From Pseudomonas poae (GTDB taxonomy: Bacteria > Pseudomonadota > Gammaproteobacteria > Pseudomonadales > Pseudomonadaceae), in assembly GCF_001439785.1 (NCBI RefSeq), contig NZ_JYLI01000008.1:186001-250000 (forward strand): a stretch of 64,000 nt of DNA, written 5' to 3'. Numbering within the stretch: the stretch's first letter is position 1; each line of letters starts with the position of its first letter. The position numbers and the translations under genes are program-made. The notes below the pieces were generated by a model. It was not told the origin of the DNA and made no database searches. It worked only from the letters and a program-made list of their open reading frames with translations. Below, in pieces: positions 21,600-31,529 of this stretch.

Positions 21600-23171
21600 T
21601 CAGAGCATGCGTTCGAGGCCGACCGACGTGGCGAACCACGCATTGAAGCGCCGCCACCAGTTGCCCGGCTCGCGGGTCAGGGTGTGCAACTGGCCGTTAT
21701 CCTCGGTCACCCACACCACATTGCCATCCTGCAGTTTTGCCTCATAACTCAACGGCGGTGCCATGCCTTGCAGCGCCAGGTTGCGCACGTGTTCGGCCAG
21801 TTCCGGGCTGTCGACCAGCACGCCCACTTCGGTGTTCCACAACACTGAGCGCGGGTCGAAGTTGAATGAACCGATAAACGACTTCTCCCGGTCGAAGATC
21901 ATTGCCTTGCTGTGCAGGCTGGAGTCCGAGCCCCGGAAGCTGCCGCGCCGGAACAGGTGCGGCCCGCTGCCGGCACTGGGGTCGCCGGGTTGGCGGCGCA
22001 GTTCATAGAGTTTCACGCCATGCTCCAGCAGCGCCTTGCGATAGGGCGCATAGCCGCCGTGCACGGCGGGTACGTCGGTGGCTTCCAGAGAGTTGGTCAA
22101 CAGGCTCACCGACACACCGGCGTCGGCGCGTCCGGTCAGGTACACGAGCCCGGGCTGGCCGGGCACGAAGTACGCCGAAATCATCATCAGCTCTTGCTTG
22201 ACGCCGTCCAACTCCGGTGCCAGTTGGGTGGTCAGCAGCAGGCGCGGGTCGGGGTCGGCCTTGGCCAGGACCTTGCTCGGCGCGTCCCACAGCGCCTGGT
22301 TCCAGGCCCAGATCAGTTCGCGCCGCCAGATGTCCATGCGTGGTTGGGTCTGATAGGTGCGCAAGCGGTTGTACAGCGCATGATTCTGCTGGCGCGACTC
22401 GGCCAGCGAGGCCTCCAGCCGCTTGCGCGCAACCGCCAGGTCGCCTTTGGTGGGCACGTTGGAAACAAACTCATCGATGGGCTTGCTCAGGGCGCTGTTC
22501 CAGTACTGATCGAAACTGTGGCCCAGTTGCTCGGCCACCGGTCCGACGCTGAGCATGTCGATATCGGTGAAATTCAGGTTCGGCTCGGCGTCAAAATACT
22601 CGTCCCCCAGGTTGCGACCGCCCACGATGGCCACGCTGTTGTCCGCCAGCCAAAGCTTGTTGTGCATGCGCCGGTGTTGCAGTGACAAATTGAACAGGCG
22701 GCCCATGGCCCGGGTTACGCCAGTGCTGCGCCCCAGGTGCAGCGGGTTGAACAGGCGAATATCGATTTTGGGGTGGGCGGCGAGGGTGGCGATGATCTGG
22801 TCGAGGCCGTCGCTGGTGGTGTCATCCAGCAGGATGCGGATGCGCACGCCACGGTCGGCGGCCTTGAGCAGTTCATCCACCAGCATGCGCGTGCTGATGC
22901 CGTCGTGAACGATGTAGTACTGCAGGTCGAGGCTGCTCTGGGCATTGCGGATCAATTCGGCGCGGGCCATGAAGGCTTCGCTGCTGTTGGGCAGCAGCCG
23001 AAAGCCAGACTGACCCTGGTGTGGCGCCGCCTGGGCCTGGATCGAGCGGCCGAATGACGATTGCGCGGCGGGCAGCGCGTCGCTGGGGATGCGCGGTGCG
23101 GTCTTGGTGGCGCAACCGCCCAGCGCCAGGGCGCCCAACAGGCAAAACGGTAAAAGCCGTCGAATCGTCAA
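21600..23171 (-). CDS. Phospholipase D-family lipoprotein (cardiolipin synthase C-like)
   Basis: A 523-residue protein with two HKD motifs: HNKLWLADNSVAIVGGRN (about 167-184) and HSKAMIFDREKSFIGSFN. These form one active site in cardiolipin synthases and other phosphatidyltransferases. The N-terminus has a signal and a lipobox (ALGGC), so it should be anchored in the envelope. ClsC-type cardiolipin synthase (YmdC) is the closest family, but an envelope phospholipase is also possible. Confidence 0.82.
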   Translation of the reverse strand: MTIRRLLPFCLLGALALGGCATKTAPRIPSDALPAAQSSFGRSIQAQAAPHQGQSGFRLLPNSSEAFMARAELIRNAQSSLDLQYYIVHDGISTRMLVDELLKAADRGVRIRILLDDTTSDGLDQIIATLAAHPKIDIRLFNPLHLGRSTGVTRAMGRLFNLSLQHRRMHNKLWLADNSVAIVGGRNLGDEYFDAEPNLNFTDIDMLSVGPVAEQLGHSFDQYWNSALSKPIDEFVSNVPTKGDLAVARKRLEASLAESRQQNHALYNRLRTYQTQPRMDIWRRELIWAWNQALWDAPSKVLAKADPDPRLLLTTQLAPELDGVKQELMMISAYFVPGQPGLVYLTGRADAGVSVSLLTNSLEATDVPAVHGGYAPYRKALLEHGVKLYELRRQPGDPSAGSGPHLFRRGSFRGSDSSLHSKAMIFDREKSFIGSFNFDPRSVLWNTEVGVLVDSPELAEHVRNLALQGMAPPLSYEAKLQDGNVVWVTEDNGQLHTLTREPGNWWRRFNAWFATSVGLERML

Positions 23172-23230
23172 GGGCGTGGGTTCCAGATCAGGGCGGTGGT
23201 CGATATCTGACGGCGAGTTTACGCAAAAGG

Positions 23231-24664
23231 TCAGTGTGACGCGTCGGCCAGCATATCGCTCGCGGCAGCGCCGACCTTGCGCACCGCTTCTTCAATCTGC
23301 GGCGTCGGCCTGGCAGCGTAGTTCATGCGCAGGCAATTGCGGTACTTGCCCGACGCAGAAAAGATGCTGCCCACTGCCACCTGCACGCCTTGTTCCATCA
23401 AAACGCGGTTGAGCTTCAAGGTGTCGAAGCCCTCCGGCAGTTCTACCCACAGCATGAAGCTGCCCTGCGGTCGGCTGGCGCGGGTGCCAGCGGGAAAATA
23501 GCGGCTCACCCAATCGAGCATCAGGTCGCGCTGACGCTGATATTGCGTGCGCATGCGCCGCAAGTGCGGTTCGAAATACCCGCCCTTGAGAAATTCGGCA
23601 ATCGCAATCTGCGGTTGCGTGGCGGTAGAACCCGTGCTGATGTATTTCATGTGCAGCACCCGCTCCAGGTAACGGCCGGGCGCCACCCAGCCAATGCGCA
23701 GGCCCGGCGCCAGGGTTTTCGAGAACGAACTGCACAGCAATACACGGCCGTCTTCGTCGAAGGATTTGAGGGTGCGCGGGCGCGGGTAGCTGTAGGCCAG
23801 TTCGCCATACACGTCGTCTTCGATGATCGCGACGTCAAAACGCTGGGCCAGCGTCAGCAATGCGCGCTTGCGTGCCTCGGGCATGATGTAGCCCAGCGGG
23901 TTGTTGCAGTTGGGGGTCAGTTGAATGACTTTGATCGGCCACTGTTCCAGGGCCAGCTCAAGCGCTTCCAGGCTGATGCCGGTGAGCGGATCGGTGGGGA
24001 TTTCCAGGGCTTTCATGCCCAGCCCCTTGAGGGTCTGCATGGCGCCGTGAAAGCTGGGCGAGTCCACCGCCACGATATCGCCGGGTTCGCAAATCGCGTG
24101 AATGCTGGCCGACAGCGCTTCGTGGCAGCCGGTGGTGATCACAATGTCTTCGGCGGTCAGTTGGCAACCGGAATCCAATGACAGCCGTGCAATCTGCTCA
24201 CGCAGTTCCATACAGCCGAGGATAGTGTCGTAATACAGGCCCGGCAGGTCCTGGCGTCGACTCACGCGGGCGAGGCTGCGCAACAGCGGCTTGAGGGTGG
24301 GCGACAATACATCCGGCATGCCGCGGCCCAGCTGTATGACATCCTTGCGTGGCACGGTGCGGATCAGTTCCAGCACCTGATCCCACTGCGAGATCTCAAC
24401 CGGTCGCTGCGCCGGACGGCCCACTTCGGGCAGCGCCGGCAGTTCACGGCCGACGGGTACGAAGTAGCCCGACTTGGGTTTGGGCGTTGCCAGGCCGCTG
24501 TCTTCCAGCACGCGATAGGCCTGTTGCACGGTGCTCAGACTGACGCCGTGCTCCACGCTCAAGGCCCGCACCGAGGGCAGGCGGTCACCAGGGCGGTAGA
24601 AGCCCTGTTCGATCCGGGAGCCAAGCACTTCGGCAAGATTGACGTAAAGGGTCATGGCGGCCAC
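23231..24664 (-). CDS. MocR-type GntR/aminotransferase transcriptional regulator
   Basis: A 477-residue fusion typical of MocR regulators. An N-terminal GntR winged helix-turn-helix (about 1-70, with YRPGDRLPSVRALSVEHGVSL region) is joined to an aminotransferase class I fold. The PLP lysine is in SSFSKTLAPGLRIG. PdxR and GabR are known relatives, but the target here is unknown. It is divergent from the DUF1127 gene. The gap holds the inverted-looking motif ATACAGAT/ATCTGTAT, which occurs more than once (24679-24686, 24720-24727 and 24753-24760) and could be its binding site. Confidence 0.88.
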   Translation of the reverse strand: MAAMTLYVNLAEVLGSRIEQGFYRPGDRLPSVRALSVEHGVSLSTVQQAYRVLEDSGLATPKPKSGYFVPVGRELPALPEVGRPAQRPVEISQWDQVLELIRTVPRKDVIQLGRGMPDVLSPTLKPLLRSLARVSRRQDLPGLYYDTILGCMELREQIARLSLDSGCQLTAEDIVITTGCHEALSASIHAICEPGDIVAVDSPSFHGAMQTLKGLGMKALEIPTDPLTGISLEALELALEQWPIKVIQLTPNCNNPLGYIMPEARKRALLTLAQRFDVAIIEDDVYGELAYSYPRPRTLKSFDEDGRVLLCSSFSKTLAPGLRIGWVAPGRYLERVLHMKYISTGSTATQPQIAIAEFLKGGYFEPHLRRMRTQYQRQRDLMLDWVSRYFPAGTRASRPQGSFMLWVELPEGFDTLKLNRVLMEQGVQVAVGSIFSASGKYRNCLRMNYAARPTPQIEEAVRKVGAAASDMLADASH

Positions 24665-24820
24665 TCCCGGGGACCAATACAGATAGGCGGAAAATACAGG
24701 ATTCAGCCATGAATGGGCAGTATCTGTATGGATTTAATAACGCTTGGTTGGATCTGTATTGGTTGTGCCAAAGCCCCCATGCTTGTCACTCAAGGCAACG
24801 AGCCAACAAGGGGCGGCAAC

Positions 24821-25045
24821 ATGAACGGGATCTGCGATGTGCGGCTGGCGTTACGGGGTCAGGAACTGGAAGCCGGGCAGCGGCGCGTGCGGTTGGCGCC
24901 GGCCCGGGAACGCTGGGATTTGTTCTGGCTGCGTCGCCATACCCGCAAAGCGCTGCTGGCGCTGACTTGCGAGCAGTTGCGCGACATCGGCCTGACTGAG
25001 GAACAGGCGCACGAGGAAGGCCTCAAGCCCTTCTGGCGCGGATGA
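24821..25045 (+). CDS. DUF1127-domain small protein
   Basis: A 74-residue protein. The C-terminal part (WDLFWLRRHTRKALLALTCEQLRDIGLTEEQA, about 30-61) is the arginine-rich DUF1127 motif. Such proteins have been linked to phosphate, polyamine or RNA metabolism in alpha-proteobacteria, but the role here is unknown. The ATG at 24821 follows GGGGCGGCAAC. It meets the oxidoreductase gene stop to stop with no gap. Confidence 0.82.
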   Translation: MNGICDVRLALRGQELEAGQRRVRLAPARERWDLFWLRRHTRKALLALTCEQLRDIGLTEEQAHEEGLKPFWRG

Positions 25046-26338
25046 TCACATCAGTTCTTTGAGACGATGCCAGAGCATGCCCAGGGCCAGCAGCGGTGAG
25101 CGCAAGTGCTTGCCGCCGGGGAAGGTCATGTGCGGCACCTGGGCGAACAAGTCGAAGCGTCCCTGCTGCTGGCCGCTGATGGCTTCGGCCAGCAGCCTGC
25201 CGGCCAGGTGCGTGGCGTTCAGTCCGTGGCCCGCGTAGGCCTGGGCGTAATACACGTTGGGTTGGTCCGCCAGCCGGCCGATCTGCGGCAGGCGGTTGGC
25301 GCCGATGCCGATCATGCCGCCCCATTGGTAGTCGATCTTCACGTTGGCCAGTTGCGGAAATACGCTCAGCATCTTGGGCCGCATGTAGGCGCCGATATCC
25401 TGGGGATCGCGCCCGGAATAATGGCAGGCACCGCCGAACAGCAGGCGGCGGTCGGCCGACAGGCGGAAGTAATCCACCGTCACCCGCTGGTCGCACACGG
25501 CCATGTTCTGCGGCAACAGTCTGGCGGCCTGCGCCTCATCCAGAGGTTCGGTGGCGATGATATAGCTGCCGGCGGGCAGCACCTTGCCGCTCAAGTGTGG
25601 GTTGAGCCCGTTCAGATAAGCATTGCAGGCCAGTACCAGGGTCTTGGCACGTACCTGACCCTGAGCGGTGTGCACCGTGACCTCGGGGCCGTAGTCGATG
25701 CGCGTCACCTCGGACTGTTCGAACAACTGCACCCCCAGTTGCTGCGCGGCGGCAGCTTCGCCCAGCGCCAGGTTCAACGGGTGCAGGTGCCCGGAACCCA
25801 TGTCGATCATGCCGCCCACATACCGCTCGGAGCCGATCACACTGCCCATTTCGCTGGCTTGCAACAGGCGCACTTCGTGGCGATAGCCGAGGCTGCGCAG
25901 TTCTTCGGCGTCTTCGGCCAGGCCTTGCAGGTCGCGGGCCTTGTTGGCCAGGTCGCAATAGCCCCAAGTCAGATCGCAGGGGATCTGGAAGCGCTCGACG
26001 CGTTCACGCACGATTTCCACCGCTTCCAGGCCCATGCGTTTCATCTGGCGCACGCCGTCGCTGCCGATCACATTGGCGAACTGGTCCAGGCCGTGACCAA
26101 CGCCGCGAATCAGCTGGCCGCCATTGCGCCCGCTGGCGCCCCAGCCGATTTTGCGCGCCTCCAGTAACACCACCTTGAAACCGCGTTCGGCCAGCTCCAG
26201 CGCCGTGTTGAGCCCCGAATACCCCCCGCCGATCACACACACGTCTGCGCTCATCTCGCCTGCCAGCGCCGGGTAATCGGGCTGCGGCACGCTGCTGGCG
26301 GCGTAGTAGGACGTGGTGTGCCGGGCGCTGGTGGTCAT
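25046..26338 (-). CDS. FAD-dependent oxidoreductase, PuuB/PauB-like (gamma-glutamylpolyamine oxidase)
   Basis: A 430-residue DAO-family flavoenzyme. The dinucleotide loop is VCVIGGGYSGLNTALELAERG region (about 33-52), and a WGASGRNGGQLIRG motif follows. It resembles the gamma-glutamylputrescine oxidases. In Pseudomonas several such PauB paralogues oxidise gamma-glutamylated polyamines and pass the aldehyde to KauB. The ATG at 26338 has an excellent site (AGGGAGG) and was chosen over an upstream in-frame codon at 26527. Confidence 0.87.
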   Translation of the reverse strand: MTTSARHTTSYYAASSVPQPDYPALAGEMSADVCVIGGGYSGLNTALELAERGFKVVLLEARKIGWGASGRNGGQLIRGVGHGLDQFANVIGSDGVRQMKRMGLEAVEIVRERVERFQIPCDLTWGYCDLANKARDLQGLAEDAEELRSLGYRHEVRLLQASEMGSVIGSERYVGGMIDMGSGHLHPLNLALGEAAAAQQLGVQLFEQSEVTRIDYGPEVTVHTAQGQVRAKTLVLACNAYLNGLNPHLSGKVLPAGSYIIATEPLDEAQAARLLPQNMAVCDQRVTVDYFRLSADRRLLFGGACHYSGRDPQDIGAYMRPKMLSVFPQLANVKIDYQWGGMIGIGANRLPQIGRLADQPNVYYAQAYAGHGLNATHLAGRLLAEAISGQQQGRFDLFAQVPHMTFPGGKHLRSPLLALGMLWHRLKELM

Positions 26339-26452
26339 GGGAGCCTCCCTGTGTGAAAAATTTGACGCAGGATACAACGGTCGGGCGGAGCTGTCTGTGG
26401 GCGGCGTTTTGCGGCAGAATCCACGCCTGTCCGCCGTTTGGTATGGGTCTTG

Positions 26453-26806
26453 ATGAGTTGCAACAGCCAGAAAATCAGCGCCCTGCGCAAGCAGATTCCT
26501 TCGTTCGAGTGTGTCCCCGGCTGCCATGACTGCTGTGGGCCGGTGACCACCTCGCCCGAGGAAATGTCACGCCTGCCGCGCAAGACTGCCGCCGAGCAGG
26601 ACGCGGCGATGGATGAGCTGAATTGTGTGCACCTGGGCCCCAATGGCTGCACCGTATATGACGAGCGGCCGCTGATTTGCAGGCTGTTTGGCACCACCCC
26701 AACCCTGCCTTGCCCCAACGGGCGGCGACCGGTGGAGTTGATCCATCCGCGGGTGGAGAAGCAGATTCACGACTACATGGGCAGCACTCGGCAGGTGCTG
26801 GTCTAG
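26453..26806 (+). CDS. YkgJ-family cysteine cluster protein
   Basis: A 117-residue protein of the YkgJ (UPF0153) group. It shows the characteristic Cys set CVPGCHDCCGP (about 20-30), then CVHLGPNGCTVYDERPLICR. These probably bind a metal or an iron-sulphur cluster; the function is unknown. The ATG at 26453 was chosen because homology begins at MSCNSQK. It is divergent from the oxidoreductase gene and tail to tail with dadR. Confidence 0.85.
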   Translation: MSCNSQKISALRKQIPSFECVPGCHDCCGPVTTSPEEMSRLPRKTAAEQDAAMDELNCVHLGPNGCTVYDERPLICRLFGTTPTLPCPNGRRPVELIHPRVEKQIHDYMGSTRQVLV

Positions 26807-26836
26807 CCAGTTGAATGTACGGAGTCAATGTGACCA

Positions 26837-27325
26837 CTAGTCCGGAATCGGCAGGTTCAGGCTCTCCTTCACCTCTTCCATCACGATATAGCTCTTGGAT
26901 TCGCGTACATGGGGCAGCTTGAGCAGGATGTCGCCGAGCAATTTACGGTATGACGCCATCTCGGAAATCCGCGCCTTCACCAGGTAGTCGAAGTCACCTG
27001 ACACCAGATGGCACTCCAGCACATGGGGCAGCTTCAGCACGGCGCGGCGGAATTCCTCAAACGTGTCGCCAGACTTGTAATCAAGGCTGATCTCGACAAA
27101 TACCAGCAAACTTCCCTTCAAATGCTGCGGATTGAGCCGCGCGTTATAGCCCATGATGATCCCCTCGCGCTCCAGGCGCCGCACCCGCTCGGTACAGGGC
27201 GTGGTCGACAGCCCGACCTTTTCCCCCAGCTCGGTGAACGAAATACGTCCATCGGTTTGCAGGATGCGCAGGATATTGCGGTCGATCTTGTCCAGCTCCC
27301 GCTTGGTCTGGGTGTTGGTACGCAT
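26837..27325 (-). CDS. dadR: Lrp/AsnC-family regulator, DadR-like
   Basis: A 162-residue Lrp-type protein. The N-terminal helix-turn-helix (about 14-60; FTELGEKVGLSTTPCTERVRRLE) is followed by a RAM ligand-binding domain, with GDFDYLVKARISEM. The ATG at 27325 gives the usual length; the longer frame to 27448 covers the promoter region. In Pseudomonas the Lrp protein divergent from dadA is DadR, which activates dadA in response to alanine. Confidence 0.9.
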   Translation of the reverse strand: MRTNTQTKRELDKIDRNILRILQTDGRISFTELGEKVGLSTTPCTERVRRLEREGIIMGYNARLNPQHLKGSLLVFVEISLDYKSGDTFEEFRRAVLKLPHVLECHLVSGDFDYLVKARISEMASYRKLLGDILLKLPHVRESKSYIVMEEVKESLNLPIPD

Positions 27326-27480
27326 AGGGGATACGCCTCTGTGAAAAGGGTTTTTGCCGAGAATTGTCGCCAAATATAGGCACTTATATAGTGAAATGCA
27401 CTGGACATTCTTTTTTACACTGCCCCCATCATTGCTCCAATAACACACGTCAGCGGCTGAGCCCGCGATGAGGATAAAAA
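27326..27480. promoter_or_regulatory. Shared dadR-dadA control region
   Basis: The 155-base divergent gap is AT-rich. It contains CACT-TATAT-AGTG (27381-27393), and a second GCACT follows 15 bases later. Such short palindromic, AT-rich sites suit an Lrp-type regulator, but exact boxes cannot be fixed. Confidence 0.4.
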
Positions 27481-28782
27481 ATGCGCGTTCTGGTTTTGGG
27501 TAGCGGCGTCATTGGTGTGACCAGTGCCTACTATTTGGCACGGGCCGGCTATGAGGTGGTCGTGGTCGACCGTCAGCCTGCCGCCGCCATGGAAACCAGC
27601 TTCGCCAACGCCGGCCAGGTGTCGCCTGGCTATGCCTCGCCCTGGGCCGCGCCGGGTGTGCCGCTCAAGGCGATCAAGTGGTTGTTGCAACGTCACGCGC
27701 CGCTGGCGATCAAGGCCACTGCCGATATCGATCAATACCTGTGGATGGCGCAGATGCTGCGCAACTGTACGGCCAGCCGCTATGCGGTGAACAAGGAACG
27801 CATGGTGCGCCTGTCCGAGTACAGCCGCGATTGCCTCGACGAATTGCGTGCAGAAACCGGCATTGCCTACGAAGGCCGCAGTTTGGGGACGACGCAGTTG
27901 TTCCGCACCCAGGCGCAGCTCGACGGCGCCGCCAAGGACATCGCCGTGCTGCAGGAGTCAGGCGTGCCGTTCGAGTTGCTCGACCGCGCCGGCATTGCCC
28001 GCGTTGAGCCGGCCCTGGCCAATGTCACCGACATTCTTGCCGGCGCACTGCGCCTGCCGAACGATCAGACCGGCGATTGCCAACTGTTCACCACGCGCTT
28101 GGCCGACATGTGCAGGCAGTTGGGGGTGGAGTTTCGCTTCGAACAGGATATTCAGCGCCTCGACTGGGCTGGCGACCGCGTCAATGGCGTATGGGTCGAC
28201 GGCAAGCTGGAAACCGCGGACCGCTACGTATTGGCCCTGGGAAGCTACTCGCCCAAGCTGCTCAAACCGCTGGGGATCAAGGCGCCGGTTTACCCGCTCA
28301 AGGGTTACTCATTGACCGTACCGATCACCAACCCGGCAATGGCGCCAACGTCGACCATTCTCGACGAGACCTACAAGGTCGCCATCACCCGTTTCGACAA
28401 CCGCATCCGCGTCGGTGGCATGGCTGAAATAGCCGGCTTTGACCTGTCGCTGAACCCGCGTCGACGTGAAACCCTGGAGATGATCGTCAACGACCTTTAT
28501 CCTCAGGGCGGCGATCTGGCCCAGGCGAATTTCTGGACCGGCCTGCGCCCGACCACGCCGGACGGCACGCCGATTGTGGGTGCCACCCCGTTCAGGAACC
28601 TGTTCCTCAATACTGGCCATGGCACCCTCGGCTGGACCATGGCCTGTGGCTCCGGTCGCTTGCTGGCCGACCTGATCGCGCGTAAAACCCCGCAGATCAG
28701 CGCCGAAGGCCTCGATATTTCCCGTTACGGTAGTCACCAGGAGTCCGCAAAACATGTCCATCCAGCGCCAGCTCACCAATGA
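27481..28782 (+). CDS. dadA: D-amino acid dehydrogenase small subunit
   Basis: Membrane-associated FAD enzyme that oxidises D-alanine and other D-amino acids to keto acids, feeding electrons to the respiratory chain. The 433-residue protein opens with [20 protein letters not shown], the FAD loop, and continues with [20 protein letters not shown]. The C-terminus has the [15 protein letters not shown] motif. It overlaps the following ridA-like gene by 29 bases, and dadX lies downstream. Together dadX and dadA turn L-alanine into pyruvate. Confidence 0.97.
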   Translation: MRVLVLGSGVIGVTSAYYLARAGYEVVVVDRQPAAAMETSFANAGQVSPGYASPWAAPGVPLKAIKWLLQRHAPLAIKATADIDQYLWMAQMLRNCTASRYAVNKERMVRLSEYSRDCLDELRAETGIAYEGRSLGTTQLFRTQAQLDGAAKDIAVLQESGVPFELLDRAGIARVEPALANVTDILAGALRLPNDQTGDCQLFTTRLADMCRQLGVEFRFEQDIQRLDWAGDRVNGVWVDGKLETADRYVLALGSYSPKLLKPLGIKAPVYPLKGYSLTVPITNPAMAPTSTILDETYKVAITRFDNRIRVGGMAEIAGFDLSLNPRRRETLEMIVNDLYPQGGDLAQANFWTGLRPTTPDGTPIVGATPFRNLFLNTGHGTLGWTMACGSGRLLADLIARKTPQISAEGLDISRYGSHQESAKHVHPAPAHQ

Positions 28783-29107
28783 GCGCATGAGTCAGATCGT
28801 CGTCCACAATGGCACCGTGTATCTGGCGGGGCAGGTTGGTGACGACATGAGCGCCGGGATCGAACAGCAGACCCGCGAAACCCTGGTCAACATCGAACGC
28901 TTGCTGGACCTCGCCGGCACCGACAAGACCCGTTTGCTGTCGGTGACGATTTACCTCAAAGACATCGACGCCGATTTTACCGGCATGAACGCCGTGTGGG
29001 ACCAGTGGCTACCCAAAGGTGTCGCCCCGGCTCGCGCCACGGTCGAGGCCAAGCTGTGCGAACCGCATATTCTGGTAGAGCTGTCCGTCGTGGCTGCGTT
29101 GCCATAA
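28754..29107 (+). CDS. RidA-family protein of the dad operon
   Basis: A 117-residue RidA/YjgF protein, starting [20 protein letters not shown], with the C-terminal [23 protein letters not shown] region around the conserved Arg. It overlaps the 3' end of dadA by 29 bases in another frame. The context suggests it hydrolyses the imino acid released by DadA. This role is inferred from the family and position. Confidence 0.9.
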   Translation: MSIQRQLTNERMSQIVVHNGTVYLAGQVGDDMSAGIEQQTRETLVNIERLLDLAGTDKTRLLSVTIYLKDIDADFTGMNAVWDQWLPKGVAPARATVEAKLCEPHILVELSVVAALP

Positions 29108-29115
29108 ATACCGAT

Positions 29116-29146
29116 CCGGCGCCGACGCAAGTCGGTGCCGTTTTTT
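29116..29146 (+). terminator. Terminator between the RidA gene and alr
   Basis: CGGCGCCGAC and GTCGGTGCCG pair with a GCAA loop and a run of seven T. It suggests that dadX needs read-through or its own promoter. Confidence 0.85.
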
Positions 29147-29174
29147 TCACCTTGCCGCCTAGAAGCCCGCCCCC

Positions 29175-30248
<1,074 letters not shown>

Positions 30249-30271
30249 TCGCAGGCGAGCGAGGCGACCGT

Positions 30272-30356
30272 CCGGGATTCAGGCCCAAGTGTTGTAAATA
30301 CTGAACGCTGTCGCCATGATAACGCTCAACTACAACAAAGCCTGAATCCCGGGAGG
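30272..30356 (+). promoter_or_regulatory. Long leader hairpin covering the pauR ribosome site
   Basis: A perfect 13-bp inverted repeat (30272-30284 and 30340-30352) contains a second 7-bp one (TGTTGTA 30290-30296, TACAACA 30331-30337). The right arm overlaps the ribosome site GGGAGG at 30351-30356, 8 bases before a TTG start. Folding would therefore hide the ribosome site. It could instead be a DNA operator or a weak terminator for dadX. Confidence 0.55.
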
Positions 30357-30364
30357 CACCAGCA

Positions 30365-30913
30365 TTGGACGTCGGCGAACGACTGCAATCGATCCGTAAA
30401 CTCAAAGGTCTTTCCCAGCGTGAGCTTGCCAAGCGCGCGGGTGTCACCAACAGCACCATTTCGATGATCGAAAAAAACAGCGTCAGTCCCTCGATCAGCT
30501 CCTTGCGCAAGGTACTGGGCGGCATCCCCATGTCCATGGTCGAGTTCTTTTCCGAGGAAATTCTCCAGGAAGTGCCCACGCAGATCGTCTACAAAGCCCA
30601 CGAGTTGATCGACATTTCCGACGGCGCCGTGACTATGAAACTGGTCGGCCGCGCGCATCCCAGCCGGGCGATCGCGTTTCTTAATGAGGTCTACCCGCCG
30701 GGTGCCGACACGGGCGAAGAAATGCTCACCCACGAAGGCGAAGAAACCGGGATCCTGGTGGAAGGGCGTCTGGAGCTGGTAGTCGGTCTTGAAACGTTTT
30801 TGCTCGAAGCGGGCGATAGCTATTACTTCGAGAGCAGCAGACCTCATCGTTTTCGCAACCCGTTCGATGTGCCTGCGCGATTGATCAGCGCAGCCACACC
30901 CGCGAATTTTTAA
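30365..30913 (+). CDS. pauR: Cupin-domain helix-turn-helix regulator, PauR/PuuR-like
   Basis: A 182-residue XRE/cupin repressor. Helix-turn-helix at about residues 5-60 (LSQRELAKRAGVTNSTISMIE), cupin at about 105-180. PauR represses polyamine catabolism genes in P. aeruginosa, and this gene sits at the same place, between dadX and cytochrome c5. The start is a TTG at 30365, 8 bases after GGGAGG. The rare start plus the leader hairpin implies low or controlled translation. Confidence 0.88.
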   Translation: MDVGERLQSIRKLKGLSQRELAKRAGVTNSTISMIEKNSVSPSISSLRKVLGGIPMSMVEFFSEEILQEVPTQIVYKAHELIDISDGAVTMKLVGRAHPSRAIAFLNEVYPPGADTGEEMLTHEGEETGILVEGRLELVVGLETFLLEAGDSYYFESSRPHRFRNPFDVPARLISAATPANF

Positions 30914-30952
30914 ACAAAGATGCGCGCTGCCTGCGATCCTGTGGCCCTGGGC

Positions 30953-31396
30953 GTGAATCGCCACCATGAGGGTGAACGCATCAAACGTATCAGCAAAATG
31001 TTGGCTGCATCAGCCACCTTATTGGCCCTGGGGGCTTTCAGCGCCCAGGCGGCAACCGCCGACGACCTCGCCAGGCGTCTGGAACCGGTCGGCAAGGTGT
31101 GCGTTCAGGGTCAGGCCTGCACTGGCGCCGTAACCGAGAGCGGCGCCAGCGCGAGGGCGCCGGATGATGTGATCGCCAATCATTGCACCGCGTGTCACAG
31201 CGTCGGTCTGCTGAACGCGCCGAAAATCGGCGATGCGGCCGACTGGGGTAAACGCGCCCAGGAGCAGGGCGGCCTCGACGGCTTGCTTGCAAAAGCCATC
31301 ACCGGCGTCAATGCGATGCCGCCCAAGGGCACTTGCGGGGATTGCTCGGATGACGAACTCAAGGGCGCCATCGAGAAAATGTCTGGTTTGAAATAA
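30953..31396 (+). CDS. Cytochrome c5 family protein
   Basis: A periplasmic monohaem c-type cytochrome. The haem motif is CTACH with an MPP axial Met region (NAMPPKGTCGDCSDDEL), and the CGDC pair forms the extra disulphide typical of cytochrome c5. The signal peptide is clear (KRISKMLAASATLLALG...SAQA/AT). The start is uncertain. The first ATG that retains the signal core (30998) loses its positive charges; I use the GTG at 30953. The best ribosome site (GAGGGTG, 30968-30974) points to an ATC at 30980. Confidence 0.85.
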   Translation: MNRHHEGERIKRISKMLAASATLLALGAFSAQAATADDLARRLEPVGKVCVQGQACTGAVTESGASARAPDDVIANHCTACHSVGLLNAPKIGDAADWGKRAQEQGGLDGLLAKAITGVNAMPPKGTCGDCSDDELKGAIEKMSGLK

Positions 31397-31409
31397 CCCG
31401 ATCTTCACC

Positions 31410-31437
31410 AAAAAGCCGCTGATCCGCGGCTTTTTTT
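31410..31437 (+). terminator. Terminator after cytochrome c5
   Basis: AAGCCGC-TGATCC-GCGGCTT stem followed by a T-run. Confidence 0.88.
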
Positions 31438-31529
31438 GTGAACGCCATTTGTGTTTCGACGCTGTTCATTGCAGCAAAGACCCGGCAAGCTCGGTCCAAC
31501 CCCACATCATGGAATGTCAGGAGGGTCGG

